A stretch of 64,000 nt of DNA from an uncultured Pelagibacteraceae bacterium (GCA_902601315.1 CACKMS010000003.1:62001-126000), one strand, 5' to 3'; counted from the stretch's first letter, positions 45,326 to 55,169 are shown. Numbers and translations are program-made. Notes: a model not told the origin generated them from the letters alone.

Positions 45326-45963
45326 TGGATTTGAAAAATATAACTGTTGAAGATTTAAAAGAAAAGTTTGCAGCTTTTGATAAGAAAACTTTAATTAAAT
45401 TTGGAATTGGAATTGGAGCTATCATTCTTTTCCTAATAATTTATTTTGCAATTTTAAGGCCAATGGTAAATGAAAAAAAAGCAACTTTGGATGATCAAAT
45501 AAATAAGCAAATGGAAATTCAGCAATTTGAAAATGACATTATAACAATAAAAAATAGAATAAAAAAAATGGAACCTATTGTTGAAAAAAATTCAACACTA
45601 TTTCACTCTAAAGCTGAAGTGGAGGGTTTATACGACAGTTTAAGTAGGTACGCTGGAGCTTATGGATTAGTAATTTCAAAAATACAAAAGCAAAAACCAC
45701 AACCAGTATTAAAATCAGGGGTAGCTGCCCAGGCTCAGGAACTACTTGATCAAAGCATGGTGTCTTATTACAAAATACCTGTAGATTATGAGATTAAGGG
45801 TAACTTTTTAAACTATATTAAATTTAAAAGAGCAGTATCTAGGTCAAAAAAAATGCTAAACTTTGACAAAGAGCTCATAAATGTTGTACAAAACGATCCT
45901 AACGGAGCAGTCGTTGCAAGTGGAGAACTAACAATTGTAGGTTTGCCAAATGAATTTTTTTAA
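45325..45963 (+). CDS. pilO: PilO
   Basis: Single TM, coiled coil, GLVISKIQKQKPQP...YYKIPVDYEIKGNFLNYIKFKRAVS; order M-N-O-P-Q. Confidence 0.9.
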   Translation: MDLKNITVEDLKEKFAAFDKKTLIKFGIGIGAIILFLIIYFAILRPMVNEKKATLDDQINKQMEIQQFENDIITIKNRIKKMEPIVEKNSTLFHSKAEVEGLYDSLSRYAGAYGLVISKIQKQKPQPVLKSGVAAQAQELLDQSMVSYYKIPVDYEIKGNFLNYIKFKRAVSRSKKMLNFDKELINVVQNDPNGAVVASGELTIVGLPNEFF

Positions 45964-46378
45964 ACTTTTTCTGATTTTATTATTTTTTATTTTTTCATCA
46001 AATAGTTTTGCAGATAACCACGGCCAAAATGAAATTGCGCAAGAAATATCTGAAGATGAGGAAGTTCCTTTGAATGATCCTTTTGCGGGTAACGAAGGTA
46101 CTGGTGGTGCTTTAAATTCTCAAATGCCATCTGAAGAAGAAGAGGACGAAATGAGTTTGTATAATTTTAAACTTGTTGGACTGATATCAGGTAAGGATAA
46201 TAGTTACATTTCATTAGCAAATTCTGGTGGTGAAGTAATGACAATTACCCTTGGACAATTTTTAGGAAAAATAAAACTTATAGATCTTAGATTAAACGAA
46301 GCAATATTTGAAAAAGAAGACAAGAAATTTGTGATCATTGATTTTAACAATGTTATTAGGGAGGCAGATGAATATTAG
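45950..46378 (+). CDS. pilP: PilP-like inner-membrane-associated pilotin/lipoprotein-like protein
   Basis: LYNFKLVGLISGKDNSYISLANSGGEVMTITLGQFLGK; position between pilO and pilQ. Confidence 0.82.
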   Translation: MNFFKLFLILLFFIFSSNSFADNHGQNEIAQEISEDEEVPLNDPFAGNEGTGGALNSQMPSEEEEDEMSLYNFKLVGLISGKDNSYISLANSGGEVMTITLGQFLGKIKLIDLRLNEAIFEKEDKKFVIIDFNNVIREADEY

Positions 46379-47918
46379 GAAATTTAATAGACTAATATTA
46401 TTATTTCTCTTTTCAGTTGTATTAGTAGGCTGTCAACAAATGAAAAGTGCAAATAAGCCCTTCAAACATAACACTCCATTAATTAAAGAGAATATAAAAA
46501 AAGATGGTGCAGCGGAAATACAAAAAACTTTAGAGCTTGGACCAAAACCATCATCAGGAGATAAAGTTTACGGCAAAAGAAAAAAAATTTCATCTGAGGC
46601 TCAAAGAAACTATCTTTTGATACCAGATACATATCCACTTCTTAAACAAAGAATTACTTTTAAATTTAAAAATCTTGATTTTAAAGAAACCATGTATTTG
46701 ATGGGTAAAATTGGAGAAATTAATGTACTAGTTGGAGATGAAGTTGCTGGTGCAATCTCAGCAGAATTAATTGATGTTCCTTGGGACAAAGCTTTTCAAG
46801 CATTATTAGACATGAAAAATTATGCATCAGACATTGATGTAAGTTCAAACTTAATAAGAATTCATTCACCTGAGGTGTTAACATCACAAGAAAATTATAA
46901 ATCTGACAGAGCGTCTGCAGTAAAAAGAAAAGTTGAGTTGGAGGATAGTGTCGAGCCAATTATATCTGAAATATTTAGACTTTATTATATTACACCAGAC
47001 CAAGCTAAAGCTACATTGGAGGAGTTATTTACACAACGTTCAGGAGAGTCTGCATTTGTACCAATTCAAGTTACTGAGGAAGTCACAACAAGATCAATAA
47101 TTGTAAGAGGTAAAGAGAAGGATCTTGATGTGGTGGACAAACTAATTAAAGAAATCGATGTTAGAACTAAACAAGTTTTAATTGAAGCCTTTATTGTTGA
47201 AGCTAACTCAGATTTTGAAAGGGCTTTAGGGACAAGATTAGGTGGTTACTATTTAAGAGGAGGAAAAAATGTTGGAGGTATAGCTGGTCCGAGTTCAGGA
47301 AGTGCTGATGGGACTGATTTAAGTGCAGATGGAGTTGCAGAACTAGGCTCAGCGACAGATAGTATAACAAACTTTGCAGCCACTGGCGCATCAAGCGGTA
47401 TAGGAATTTTAAGAAGAACAGGAACAGGAGTTCTAAAAGCAGAAATAACTGCACTTGAAAGTTTAGGATTAGGAAAGACAATATCAAATCCAAAAGTTTT
47501 CACATTGGATAATCAGTCAGCAACTGTAACTCAAGGTGAAGAAATTCCATACCAGACAACAGCTGATGGCACTACAACTACATCATTTAAAGAAGCAGCA
47601 TTAAAACTTGAGGTTACTCCAAGCATAATTGGAGACGGAAATGTACTACTGAATATAAAAGTCAACAATGATACCCCGAATAGATCTGCAGAGTCTGATG
47701 AACCACCAATCAATAAAATGGAGATAGTAACCAAATTATTAGTCGCAGATGGTGATATAGTAGTTATTGGAGGAATTAAAAAGAACGTAATTGTTAATCA
47801 AAAAAGTCAAACCCCAGGTCTTGGGAATGTTCCTGTGATAGGTAATCTCTTTAAAGGTAAATCAAATTCTGATAACTTAGATGAATTATTAGTGTTTATT
47901 GCACCAAGAGTATTATGA
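46371..47918 (+). CDS. pilQ: Secretin PilQ
   Basis: Lipobox VGCQQ from ATG 46371; FKNLDFKETMYLMGKIGEINVLVGDEV; secretin domain VLIEAFIVEANSDFERALG...KTISNPKVFTLDNQSATVTQGEEIPYQT. Confidence 0.93.
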   Translation, partial: NIRKFNRLILLFLFSVVLVGCQQMKSANKPFKHNTPLIKENIKKDGAAEIQKTLELGPKPSSGDKVYGKRKKISSEAQRNYLLIPDTYPLLKQRITFKFKNLDFKETMYLMGKIGEINVLVGDEVAGAISAELIDVPWDKAFQALLDMKNYASDIDVSSNLIRIHSPEVLTSQENYKSDRASAVKRKVELEDSVEPIISEIFRLYYITPDQAKATLEELFTQRSGESAFVPIQVTEEVTTRSIIVRGKEKDLDVVDKLIKEIDVRTKQVLIEAFIVEANSDFERALGTRLGGYYLRGGKNVGGIAGPSSGSADGTDLSADGVAELGSATDSITNFAATGASSGIGILRRTGTGVLKAEITALESLGLGKTISNPKVFTLDNQSATVTQGEEIPYQTTADGTTTTSFKEAALKLEVTPSIIGDGNVLLNIKVNNDTPNRSAESDEPPINKMEIVTKLLVADGDIVVIGGIKKNVIVNQKSQTPGLGNVPVIGNLFKGKSNSDNLDELLVFIAPRVL

Positions 47919-49663
47919 TTGATATAAGTAGAGAGTCCGAAATTAATTTAATCAATATTTTAATTGATCAAGATATTATTTCCGGCAAAGATTTAATTGA
48001 TATTAAAAAAGCTTCTTCCGAAGGTGAAAAATCTCAACTAGATGCTGTATTTGAGTTGAAATTAACAGATGAAGATAAAATATTAGATTTATTAGTTAAA
48101 GAGCAGTCCCTACAAGTTGTAGATCTAACAACAATGCCTATTGCTGATGATATTAAATCAGTACTACCATCAAATTATGTGAGAATGAATTTTATTGCTC
48201 CTTTTAAAATCGAAGGAAAAACTCTTCATATTGCAATTTCTGATAGTTCAAAATTAAGTTTAATGAGAAATTTAAAAACAATAACAAAAAAAGATATTGA
48301 ACTACATGCAGCTAAAGTAACTCAAATTTCAGATTATATTCAAAAACTTCTTAAAGAGGGAGAGACAACAATTGAGTCTATTCAAAAAGCTAACAAAGAA
48401 AAAATACAAACATTTGACTATGATGTAGATGAAAATGCAGAAGTATTAGACGAAAAACCTGAAGAAGATATTGAGGCTTTAGAAAACGAGTCTGAAGTAA
48501 TAAAATTTTCAACAGCAGTTGTTGCAGAGGCAATTAAATCTGGTGTATCGGATATACACATTGAACCTTATCGTTTCAGTGCAAGAGTAAGATACAGACT
48601 AGATGGTATGCTTCAAGAACAAGAGCATTTTTCAAAATTCTTGCACTCAAATTACGGAGCTGTTGTAACCAGATTTAAGATAATGGGTAAATTAGATATT
48701 GCAGAAAGAAGATTGCCACAAGATGGGGCCATTCCATTTAAGATAGATGGAAAAGTAGTAGACCTTCGTCTATCAATATTGCCGACGGCAACAAATGAGA
48801 GAATTGTAATGAGGATTCTAAACAAAGATGCTGGTGACATAAGTTTAGAACAATTAAATTTTGAAGAAAACGATTTAAAAAATTTAAGAAAAGCAATTCA
48901 TGGTACTCAAGGATTAATTTTAGTTACTGGTCCAACAGGTTCAGGAAAAACTACAACTCTTTATAGTATTTTAAAAGAGGTATCCAAACCTCACTTAAAT
49001 ATTTTAACAGCAGAAGATCCAGTTGAATATGAATTAGATGGTGTGGGACAAGTTCAAATTAAAGATGACATTGGTTATGACTTTAATAGAGCGCTTAGAT
49101 CTTTTTTAAGACAAGACCCAGAGATAATTCTAGTTGGAGAGATGCGGGATAAAGAAACAGTAGATATTGGATTGAAAGCTGCACTAACGGGTCACTTAGT
49201 ATTTAGCACACTGCACACAAATGATGCACCTAGTTCTATTACCAGATTACAAAATATGGGAACGCCTGATTATTTAATTTCAGCTGCTTGTTCATTAGTT
49301 CTTGCACAAAGATTGGCTCGAAAAACTTGTACTGAGTGTAGAGAACCAGATCCAGATGTAACACCGAAAGTTTTAGAGGAAATAGGATTTACAGCAGAGC
49401 AAGCATCGAGAGCAAAAGCATTTAGAGGAAAAGGATGTCCTAAATGTAAAGATACTGGTTACAAAGGTAGAATGGGTATTTACGAAGTATTGAATGTTAC
49501 AAAACCAGTTAAAGAAGCAATATTAAGAAAAGCAACTACTCCAGAGTTAAAAGAAATTGCCAAAAAAGAAGGATTTAGAACCATGTCTGACATGGGTAGA
49601 GAAATGATTATAAGTGGGGACCTAAACTTCAGAGAGTTTGATAGAGTTCTCAGCATGGATTAA
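47915..49663 (+). CDS. pilB: Type IV pilus assembly ATPase PilB
   Basis: GLILVTGPTGSGKTTTLYSILKEV; IILVGEMRDKETVDIGLKAALTGHLVFSTLHTNDAPSSITRL; CTECREP...CPKCKDTGYKGR. Confidence 0.96.
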   Translation: MIDISRESEINLINILIDQDIISGKDLIDIKKASSEGEKSQLDAVFELKLTDEDKILDLLVKEQSLQVVDLTTMPIADDIKSVLPSNYVRMNFIAPFKIEGKTLHIAISDSSKLSLMRNLKTITKKDIELHAAKVTQISDYIQKLLKEGETTIESIQKANKEKIQTFDYDVDENAEVLDEKPEEDIEALENESEVIKFSTAVVAEAIKSGVSDIHIEPYRFSARVRYRLDGMLQEQEHFSKFLHSNYGAVVTRFKIMGKLDIAERRLPQDGAIPFKIDGKVVDLRLSILPTATNERIVMRILNKDAGDISLEQLNFEENDLKNLRKAIHGTQGLILVTGPTGSGKTTTLYSILKEVSKPHLNILTAEDPVEYELDGVGQVQIKDDIGYDFNRALRSFLRQDPEIILVGEMRDKETVDIGLKAALTGHLVFSTLHTNDAPSSITRLQNMGTPDYLISAACSLVLAQRLARKTCTECREPDPDVTPKVLEEIGFTAEQASRAKAFRGKGCPKCKDTGYKGRMGIYEVLNVTKPVKEAILRKATTPELKEIAKKEGFRTMSDMGREMIISGDLNFREFDRVLSMD

Positions 49664-49667
49664 TTAA

Positions 49668-50909
49668 ATGTCAGCTGAAACTTATACTTATAAAGGTATA
49701 TCTGCTGGAAAATATGTCGAAGGTACAGTTGAGGCTTTAAGTCAAGAAGAGGCATCTTTTAAGCTAAAAGAGCAGAAAATAATAATCACAAATTTAGTAA
49801 AAACTAAAAAAAAAGCTGCAGAAAAGAAAAAAAGTAGTGGTGGTGGAATAAGTTTATTTAAAAAGAAGATTAAACCTGAAGATGTTGTAATTTTTTCAAA
49901 ACAGTTTGCCACAATGGTTAAAGCCGGTCTTCCTATTCTGAACGTTTTAACAATGTTAAGGGATCAATTAGAGCACCCCGAATTAAAAATAATTATCGAA
50001 GATATCAGAAAAAATCTTGAAGGAGGTCTTACTCTATCCAAATGTTTTGAAAAATATCCAAAAATTTTCGACAACATTTATATAAACTTAATTAAGGCTG
50101 GCGAAGCTAGTGGTAAACTAGATGTTTTTTTATTAAAGCTTGTCGATAGTTTAGAAAAAAGAGAAAAAGTTAAGAAAAAAATTAAGAGTGCATTAACTTA
50201 CCCTGTTGTTATGTTTGTAGTAGCAATCACAGTAATGGTTTTTATGTTAATAAAAGTTGTTCCAATATTTGCAGAAATGTATGAAGGTATGGGAGTTGCA
50301 TTACCAACCCCAACTGCAGTTATAATGAATGCAAGCAATTTCATGAGGGGATCTGGTGGCTTAACATTAGCAATAGTATTAATTATTGCTTTTATTGCCT
50401 TTAAATATTTAACCACAAAAATTCCTGCAATTAGATACAAGTGGCATCAACGTGTTTTAAAAATGCCAGTATTTGGGGACATGATCTTAAAATCTTTAAT
50501 TGCTAGAATTTCATTAATAATGGGTAATTTAAGTGCTGCAGGAGTTAATTTACTTGAGAGCATAGAAATTGCTAAACAAGTAAGTAACAATGATGTTGTA
50601 ACGTTGGCTCTCGAAAATGTTAAAAAGGGAGTTTTCTCAGGTGATACACTAACTAAATTATTTTTAAAAGAACCAACATTTCCACCAACATTTAGTCAGC
50701 TAATTTCGGTTGGTGAACAAACTGGAAATTTAGATGAAATGTTTACTTCAGTCTCTAATTATTATGAAGAAGAATTTGATACGGCAGTAGATAACATGTC
50801 AAGTTTAATTGAACCAATCATGATCGTTTTTATGGGAACAATGATTGGTGGATTAATGATTGCGATGTACTCACCAATATTTAATGTTGGTTCAATTATC
50901 GGTCAGTAA
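49668..50909 (+). CDS. pilC: Type IV pilus inner-membrane platform protein PilC
   Basis: VVIFSKQFATMVKAGLPILNVLTML; SQLISVGEQTGNLDEMFTSVSNYYEEE. Confidence 0.95.
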   Translation: MSAETYTYKGISAGKYVEGTVEALSQEEASFKLKEQKIIITNLVKTKKKAAEKKKSSGGGISLFKKKIKPEDVVIFSKQFATMVKAGLPILNVLTMLRDQLEHPELKIIIEDIRKNLEGGLTLSKCFEKYPKIFDNIYINLIKAGEASGKLDVFLLKLVDSLEKREKVKKKIKSALTYPVVMFVVAITVMVFMLIKVVPIFAEMYEGMGVALPTPTAVIMNASNFMRGSGGLTLAIVLIIAFIAFKYLTTKIPAIRYKWHQRVLKMPVFGDMILKSLIARISLIMGNLSAAGVNLLESIEIAKQVSNNDVVTLALENVKKGVFSGDTLTKLFLKEPTFPPTFSQLISVGEQTGNLDEMFTSVSNYYEEEFDTAVDNMSSLIEPIMIVFMGTMIGGLMIAMYSPIFNVGSIIGQ

Positions 50910-50913
50910 TAAA

Positions 50914-51324
50914 TTAATAATTTTTTGTTAGAATTAAGTGATTAACCCAATCATTTCTTGACGTTTTAAAAATTACTTCATCCATAATTTGACCAATAAA
51001 AAAAGTTCCAAGTCCACCTGGTTTAATATCGTCTATTTTTCTAGGTTTGATATTTTCAGGTATCACAGGTTTTCCTTTATCATAAATTTCAATTATTAAT
51101 TGGTTATCTTTAAAACTTATTTCTACACGCATAGTATCTCCTGTTGGCTTACCATTATATGCATGCTTAACGACATTTTGTGCAGCCTCTGCTAATGCTA
51201 ATACAACATCGTCTTTTGTTGCATCGAACATATTATCTTTCGCTAAAACTTCTCTTGCAAAATTTCTTATTTGTTTAAGACTGGATGACTCAACTGGAAA
51301 TTCTTTATGTTCTTCAAATGTCAT
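50914..51324 (-). CDS. RsbW-like anti-sigma/switch serine kinase (HATPase_c_2)
   Basis: VVLALAEAAQNVVKHAY N-box and KPGGLGTFFIGQIMDEV G-box; overlaps STAS gene. Confidence 0.92.
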   Translation of the reverse strand: MTFEEHKEFPVESSSLKQIRNFAREVLAKDNMFDATKDDVVLALAEAAQNVVKHAYNGKPTGDTMRVEISFKDNQLIIEIYDKGKPVIPENIKPRKIDDIKPGGLGTFFIGQIMDEVIFKTSRNDWVNHLILTKNY

Positions 51325-51623
51325 TACTCAATAATTAATATTTGCTCTAATTTTGCCATCATGATTACTTTAAGAACTGACTTACTAATTTCTTTAAGTA
51401 TAACCTTATTTCCAAGTTCAGCGGCTTTCTGATGACTTTCAATGAGAACAGATATCCCAGAAGAGTCCATGTATTGAACATCTTTAAGATTTAAGTGAAC
51501 CTCTTTGCCAGCTTCTATTAACGGCATTATTTGCTCTTTGGCTTTTTCGGTTACATCCATGTCAATTTCACCGTCTAGGTGAACTGTAGCTACATTTCCT
51601 TCTTCTGTTATTTTATAAGACAT
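51324..51623 (-). CDS. STAS-domain anti-anti-sigma factor-like protein
   Basis: HLNLKDVQYMDSSGISVLIESHQKA with phosphorylatable serine. Confidence 0.93.
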   Translation of the reverse strand: MSYKITEEGNVATVHLDGEIDMDVTEKAKEQIMPLIEAGKEVHLNLKDVQYMDSSGISVLIESHQKAAELGNKVILKEISKSVLKVIMMAKLEQILIIE

Positions 51624-51776
51624 GAAAAGCTTATATCACGAATATTTATTAATTTTATGTTAAAATCAACCATTTCCTCACAAAATTGACCCATAATTAA
51701 CACTTGAAAGTTTGAGAGAAATCTAAAATTATGCACTAATAAAAATTATTAATTAATAAAAAAAGGGAATCCTAAA

Positions 51777-52286
51777 ATGAAGAAAAAACAAAAAGGTTTC
51801 ACACTTATTGAGCTATTAGTCGTTGTAGCTATTATCGGTATTCTTGCCGCTGTAGGTGTAGTTGCTTATTCTGGATATACATCTGGTGCAAAAAAGTCTG
51901 CTGCTAAATCTAATCATGCTGCAGCCTTGAAATTTGCCGCCGCAGAGATGAAAAAGTGTAACATCAATGGTGGTGAAGGAAGTGCAATGAAAAATTCTGC
52001 TGGTTCAGAACAATTAAGTTGCGGTGATGTTGGCACAGCCAATGAAGTTGCTAAGGCTTTAGTTAAGGCGTTAGATGATTTTAAAAATCCGTACGGAAAA
52101 GTTCCAAATACTGACGCGGGAGATACTAAGGCTATTCAAATAGGTGCATCAAAAGCAGCTACAGCATGTAGTAAAGATACAAAAGGCCATACTTATGTTT
52201 TTGACGATGCAACCACTTTGTATGTTCAAACTTGTTTTTCAGACGCTACTGCTGACACCATGAGCAGCCAAACAATGGTTGAGTAA
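51777..52286 (+). CDS. pilA: Type IV major pilin (PilA-like)
   Basis: QKGFTLIELLVVVAIIGILAAVGVVAYSGYTSGAKKSAAKSNH. Confidence 0.94.
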   Translation: MKKKQKGFTLIELLVVVAIIGILAAVGVVAYSGYTSGAKKSAAKSNHAAALKFAAAEMKKCNINGGEGSAMKNSAGSEQLSCGDVGTANEVAKALVKALDDFKNPYGKVPNTDAGDTKAIQIGASKAATACSKDTKGHTYVFDDATTLYVQTCFSDATADTMSSQTMVE

Positions 52287-52296
52287 AAAAAAATTT

Positions 52297-52716
52297 ATGA
52301 CTACTAGGAGTAGAGGATTTTCTCTAATCGAGCTCCTAGTAGTTGTAGCTATACTCGGTATTGTATCAGCCATAGGAATAATTGGATACTCTGGCTACGT
52401 AAGTTCTTCAAAAAAAAAAGCAGTTGAAAATGGACTAATGCAATTATCACTTGGTCAAACGGAATACTATTCAGACAATTCAGCTTATTACGGATCCGCA
52501 GCAGGAACAACTTGCACTCCTTCATCTGCAACAACTACAACTGTGCAAACCAAACTTGTTGGAGGTACAGAACTATTTTCGTCTGATCTTGGATACTCTG
52601 TCTGTGCAGTAACAAATGCTGGAGCATTTTATTTTTTAGTGGCAAAGGAAAATGGCGGAAACTGTGAAATAAAATTAACTGGTAATACTCAAAGTATAAC
52701 AAGAACTAACTGTTAA
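52297..52716 (+). CDS. Second type IV pilin
   Basis: SRGFSLIELLVVVAILGIVSAIGIIGYSGYVSSSKKKAVENGL; ATG 52297 preferred over TTG 52279. Confidence 0.92.
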   Translation: MTTRSRGFSLIELLVVVAILGIVSAIGIIGYSGYVSSSKKKAVENGLMQLSLGQTEYYSDNSAYYGSAAGTTCTPSSATTTTVQTKLVGGTELFSSDLGYSVCAVTNAGAFYFLVAKENGGNCEIKLTGNTQSITRTNC

Positions 52717-52727
52717 TTTACTTTTAA

Positions 52728-52970
52728 ATGTATCAAGATATTAAAAGCTTCATCATAAAAATATTTAGTGGGAGCTTAACTCAAAATCAAAAAATTTTTA
52801 CAACTTTAAGTTTAGCTTGGATAATCTTAATTGGATATCTAACGTGGTGGAATGGTCTAAAAGGCTTTGCAGTTGATAAAAGCTTTAAGTGGGATGAGTG
52901 GTTTTGGTTTGGAATTGTTCCTGCAGTTGTTCCTTATTTTTTTTTCTATATTTGGAAAAAAAGAGATTAA
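52728..52970 (+). CDS. Small hypothetical membrane protein (two predicted TM)
   Basis: 80 aa, TM segments FTTLSLAWIILIGYLTWW and WFWFGIVPAVVPYFFFYIW; tightly packed upstream of Amt-PP2C gene. Confidence 0.6.
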   Translation: MYQDIKSFIIKIFSGSLTQNQKIFTTLSLAWIILIGYLTWWNGLKGFAVDKSFKWDEWFWFGIVPAVVPYFFFYIWKKRD

Positions 52971-52979
52971 ACTACATTA

Positions 52980-55088
52980 ATGGAAATAAATGTGGGTGAT
53001 GTAAAATCCTTCGTTGATACTCTTTGGGTAATTAATAGCGCAATTCTCGTTTTCATTATGCAAGCAGGCTTTATGTGTGTTGAAAGCGGTTTATCAAGAC
53101 ACAAGAATAGCATCAACGTTGCCTTAAAAAATGCTGCAGATTTTGGAGTGTCAGTTGTAGTTTTTTGGCTATTTGGCTTTGGTTTAATGTTCGGCAAAAG
53201 CTTTAACGGTTTCTTCGGAACTGATTTATTCTTTTTTGCAACTGACATTGCAGAGTTCCAAACTTATTTTGTATTCCAAGCAATGTTTGTTGCAACAGCT
53301 GCAACTATAATTTCAGGAGCTGTAGCAGAAAGACTTAAATTCGTTGGATATTTGGTAATGACTGTTTTTGCTACAGGAATAATTTATCCAATCGTTGGTC
53401 ATTGGGCCTGGTCTTCAAGTTTTTTAGGAGAGTTAACGAATGAAGGATGGCTTGCAGCATTGGGATTTGTAGATTTTGCGGGTAGCACAATTGTCCATTC
53501 AGTAGGGGGTTGGATTGCTTTATCAGGTATTTTAATTTTAGGGCCAAGAATTGGGAAATATTCTGAAGCAAACAAAGGAAAGTTTACGGGCTCAAGTTTT
53601 CCACTCGCTGTCCTTGGGACATTAATATTATGGTTTGGTTGGTTTGGATTTAATGGAGGAAGCAATGGCGCAATGGATGAGGCGGTTCCACTTATATTGA
53701 TTAATACATTTCTTGCAGCATCATTTGGCTTAATAACAAGTCTGATAGTTTCATTTGCAATTTTTAAAAAGCCAGATCCTTTCTATGTCATACTTGGGCC
53801 TCTAGCAGGATTAGTATCAATCACTGCAGCTTGTAATTCTGTCAATTCACTTGTTGCAATTTTAATAGGTGTAATTGGAACAATAATTGCAATCATTGTT
53901 CATGAATTATTAAATAAAAAAGAAATAGATGATGTTGTTGGAGCTGTACCAGTTCATCTTGCGGCTGGTGTTTGGGGAACATTAGCAGTTGGAATATTTT
54001 CAAACCCTGAAATTTTAGGGACAGGCTTATCAAGAATTGATCAAATTAAAGCGCAGTTAATAGGAATAAGCACAATAGGTTTTTTTTCATTTGTTTCATC
54101 ATTTATATTTTTTAAGATTGTAAATTACTTTTATCCTTTAAGAGTAAGCCCGTTACATGAAGAGTTAGGATTAAATATTGCAGAGCATGGCGCTGTGTCC
54201 GTCGAACATGACTTAATTGCAATTTTAGACAAACAATCAAAATCTGGAGATTTAAAAATAAGAGGTCCTCAAGATCCATTTACTGCAGGCGGTGTGATTG
54301 GATTATATTACAATAAACTTATGAGCAAGTTAGAGTCTAGCGAAACTGAAAAAAATAAATGGCGAGAGAGAATTTCCAAAGAAGTAAATCTAGCAGTCAA
54401 AGTTCAAGAAAACTTTTTACCAAAAAGAAATTTAAGTAACTTTCCTGTGAGTGGAATAAATATTCCTGCGCGAGAAGTTTCAGGAGATTTCTTTAGTTTT
54501 TACCCCCATAACGAAAGTATTTATTTTATTATTGCAGATGTCGCTGGAAAAGGAATACACGCAGGTATGGTAATGGCCAAAGCTTCAACATTATTTGAAA
54601 TAATGTCTAAGGATAAAGTCGATCCAGATGAAATGATGTTTCATATGAATAATGATTTATACCAGACTAAAACGGCTGGAATGTTTGTGACTTGCATTTT
54701 AGGTGAATATGATTTGGTAAGTGAAGAAATAAGATGGGTGAATGCAGGACACCAACCAGCATTAATTAGAACACAAGATGGAAAATATTCTGAGTATATT
54801 TCAAGTTCAACGCCTTTGGGAGTAATAAAACATAAGGATAAAAGTGTTTATAAATTAGAAAAAAATAAATTAAGCTCTTCGAGATTTTATGTATTTACAG
54901 ATGGATTATCAGAAAGTTTGGATAAAAATGGTGATGAAATAGGTGTCGAGGGCTCCATTAAAATTATAGAGAATAATTTTAATACTGATTTAAAAAAACA
55001 ACTCAAGGATGTAACGTCTGAGGTAGTTAAAGTCGCGGGTGACAAAAACCTTAGTGATGACTTAACTTTAGTAGGGTTAGGAAATTAA
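52980..55088 (+). CDS. Ammonium transporter (Amt) domain fused to SpoIIE/PP2C phosphatase domain, copy 1
   Basis: Amt signatures FQAMFVATAATIISGAVAERLKF, VDFAGSTIVHSVGG, GWFGFNGGSNGA, AVPVHLAAGVWGTLAVGIF; PP2C signatures EVSGDFFSFYPHNESIYFIIADVAGKGIHAGMVMAKAS, VNAGHQPALI, FTDGLSES, SDDLTLVGL. Confidence 0.95.
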   Translation: MEINVGDVKSFVDTLWVINSAILVFIMQAGFMCVESGLSRHKNSINVALKNAADFGVSVVVFWLFGFGLMFGKSFNGFFGTDLFFFATDIAEFQTYFVFQAMFVATAATIISGAVAERLKFVGYLVMTVFATGIIYPIVGHWAWSSSFLGELTNEGWLAALGFVDFAGSTIVHSVGGWIALSGILILGPRIGKYSEANKGKFTGSSFPLAVLGTLILWFGWFGFNGGSNGAMDEAVPLILINTFLAASFGLITSLIVSFAIFKKPDPFYVILGPLAGLVSITAACNSVNSLVAILIGVIGTIIAIIVHELLNKKEIDDVVGAVPVHLAAGVWGTLAVGIFSNPEILGTGLSRIDQIKAQLIGISTIGFFSFVSSFIFFKIVNYFYPLRVSPLHEELGLNIAEHGAVSVEHDLIAILDKQSKSGDLKIRGPQDPFTAGGVIGLYYNKLMSKLESSETEKNKWRERISKEVNLAVKVQENFLPKRNLSNFPVSGINIPAREVSGDFFSFYPHNESIYFIIADVAGKGIHAGMVMAKASTLFEIMSKDKVDPDEMMFHMNNDLYQTKTAGMFVTCILGEYDLVSEEIRWVNAGHQPALIRTQDGKYSEYISSSTPLGVIKHKDKSVYKLEKNKLSSSRFYVFTDGLSESLDKNGDEIGVEGSIKIIENNFNTDLKKQLKDVTSEVVKVAGDKNLSDDLTLVGLGN

Positions 55089-55169
55089 AAAATTAATCAA
55101 GATATATAAATTTATTTTGATTTAAAATTTAATAAATATAGATTTCAGCAGTTTTAAAATAAGGAGAAT

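Noticed and set aside
47203-47734. Several minus-strand ORFs (Leu/Phe-rich and Ser/Pro-rich) inside pilQ
   Set aside because: Composition artefacts antisense to a well-supported secretin gene
52279-52296. TTG start of the second pilin at 52279
   Set aside because: ATG 52297 gives a standard short prepilin leader MTTRSRG|F; the longer form overlaps the first pilin only by chance
52979-53665. Minus-strand ORFs antisense to Amt-PP2C copy 1 (52967-53248, 53371-53571, 53399-53665)
   Set aside because: Antisense to a conserved transporter; no motifs
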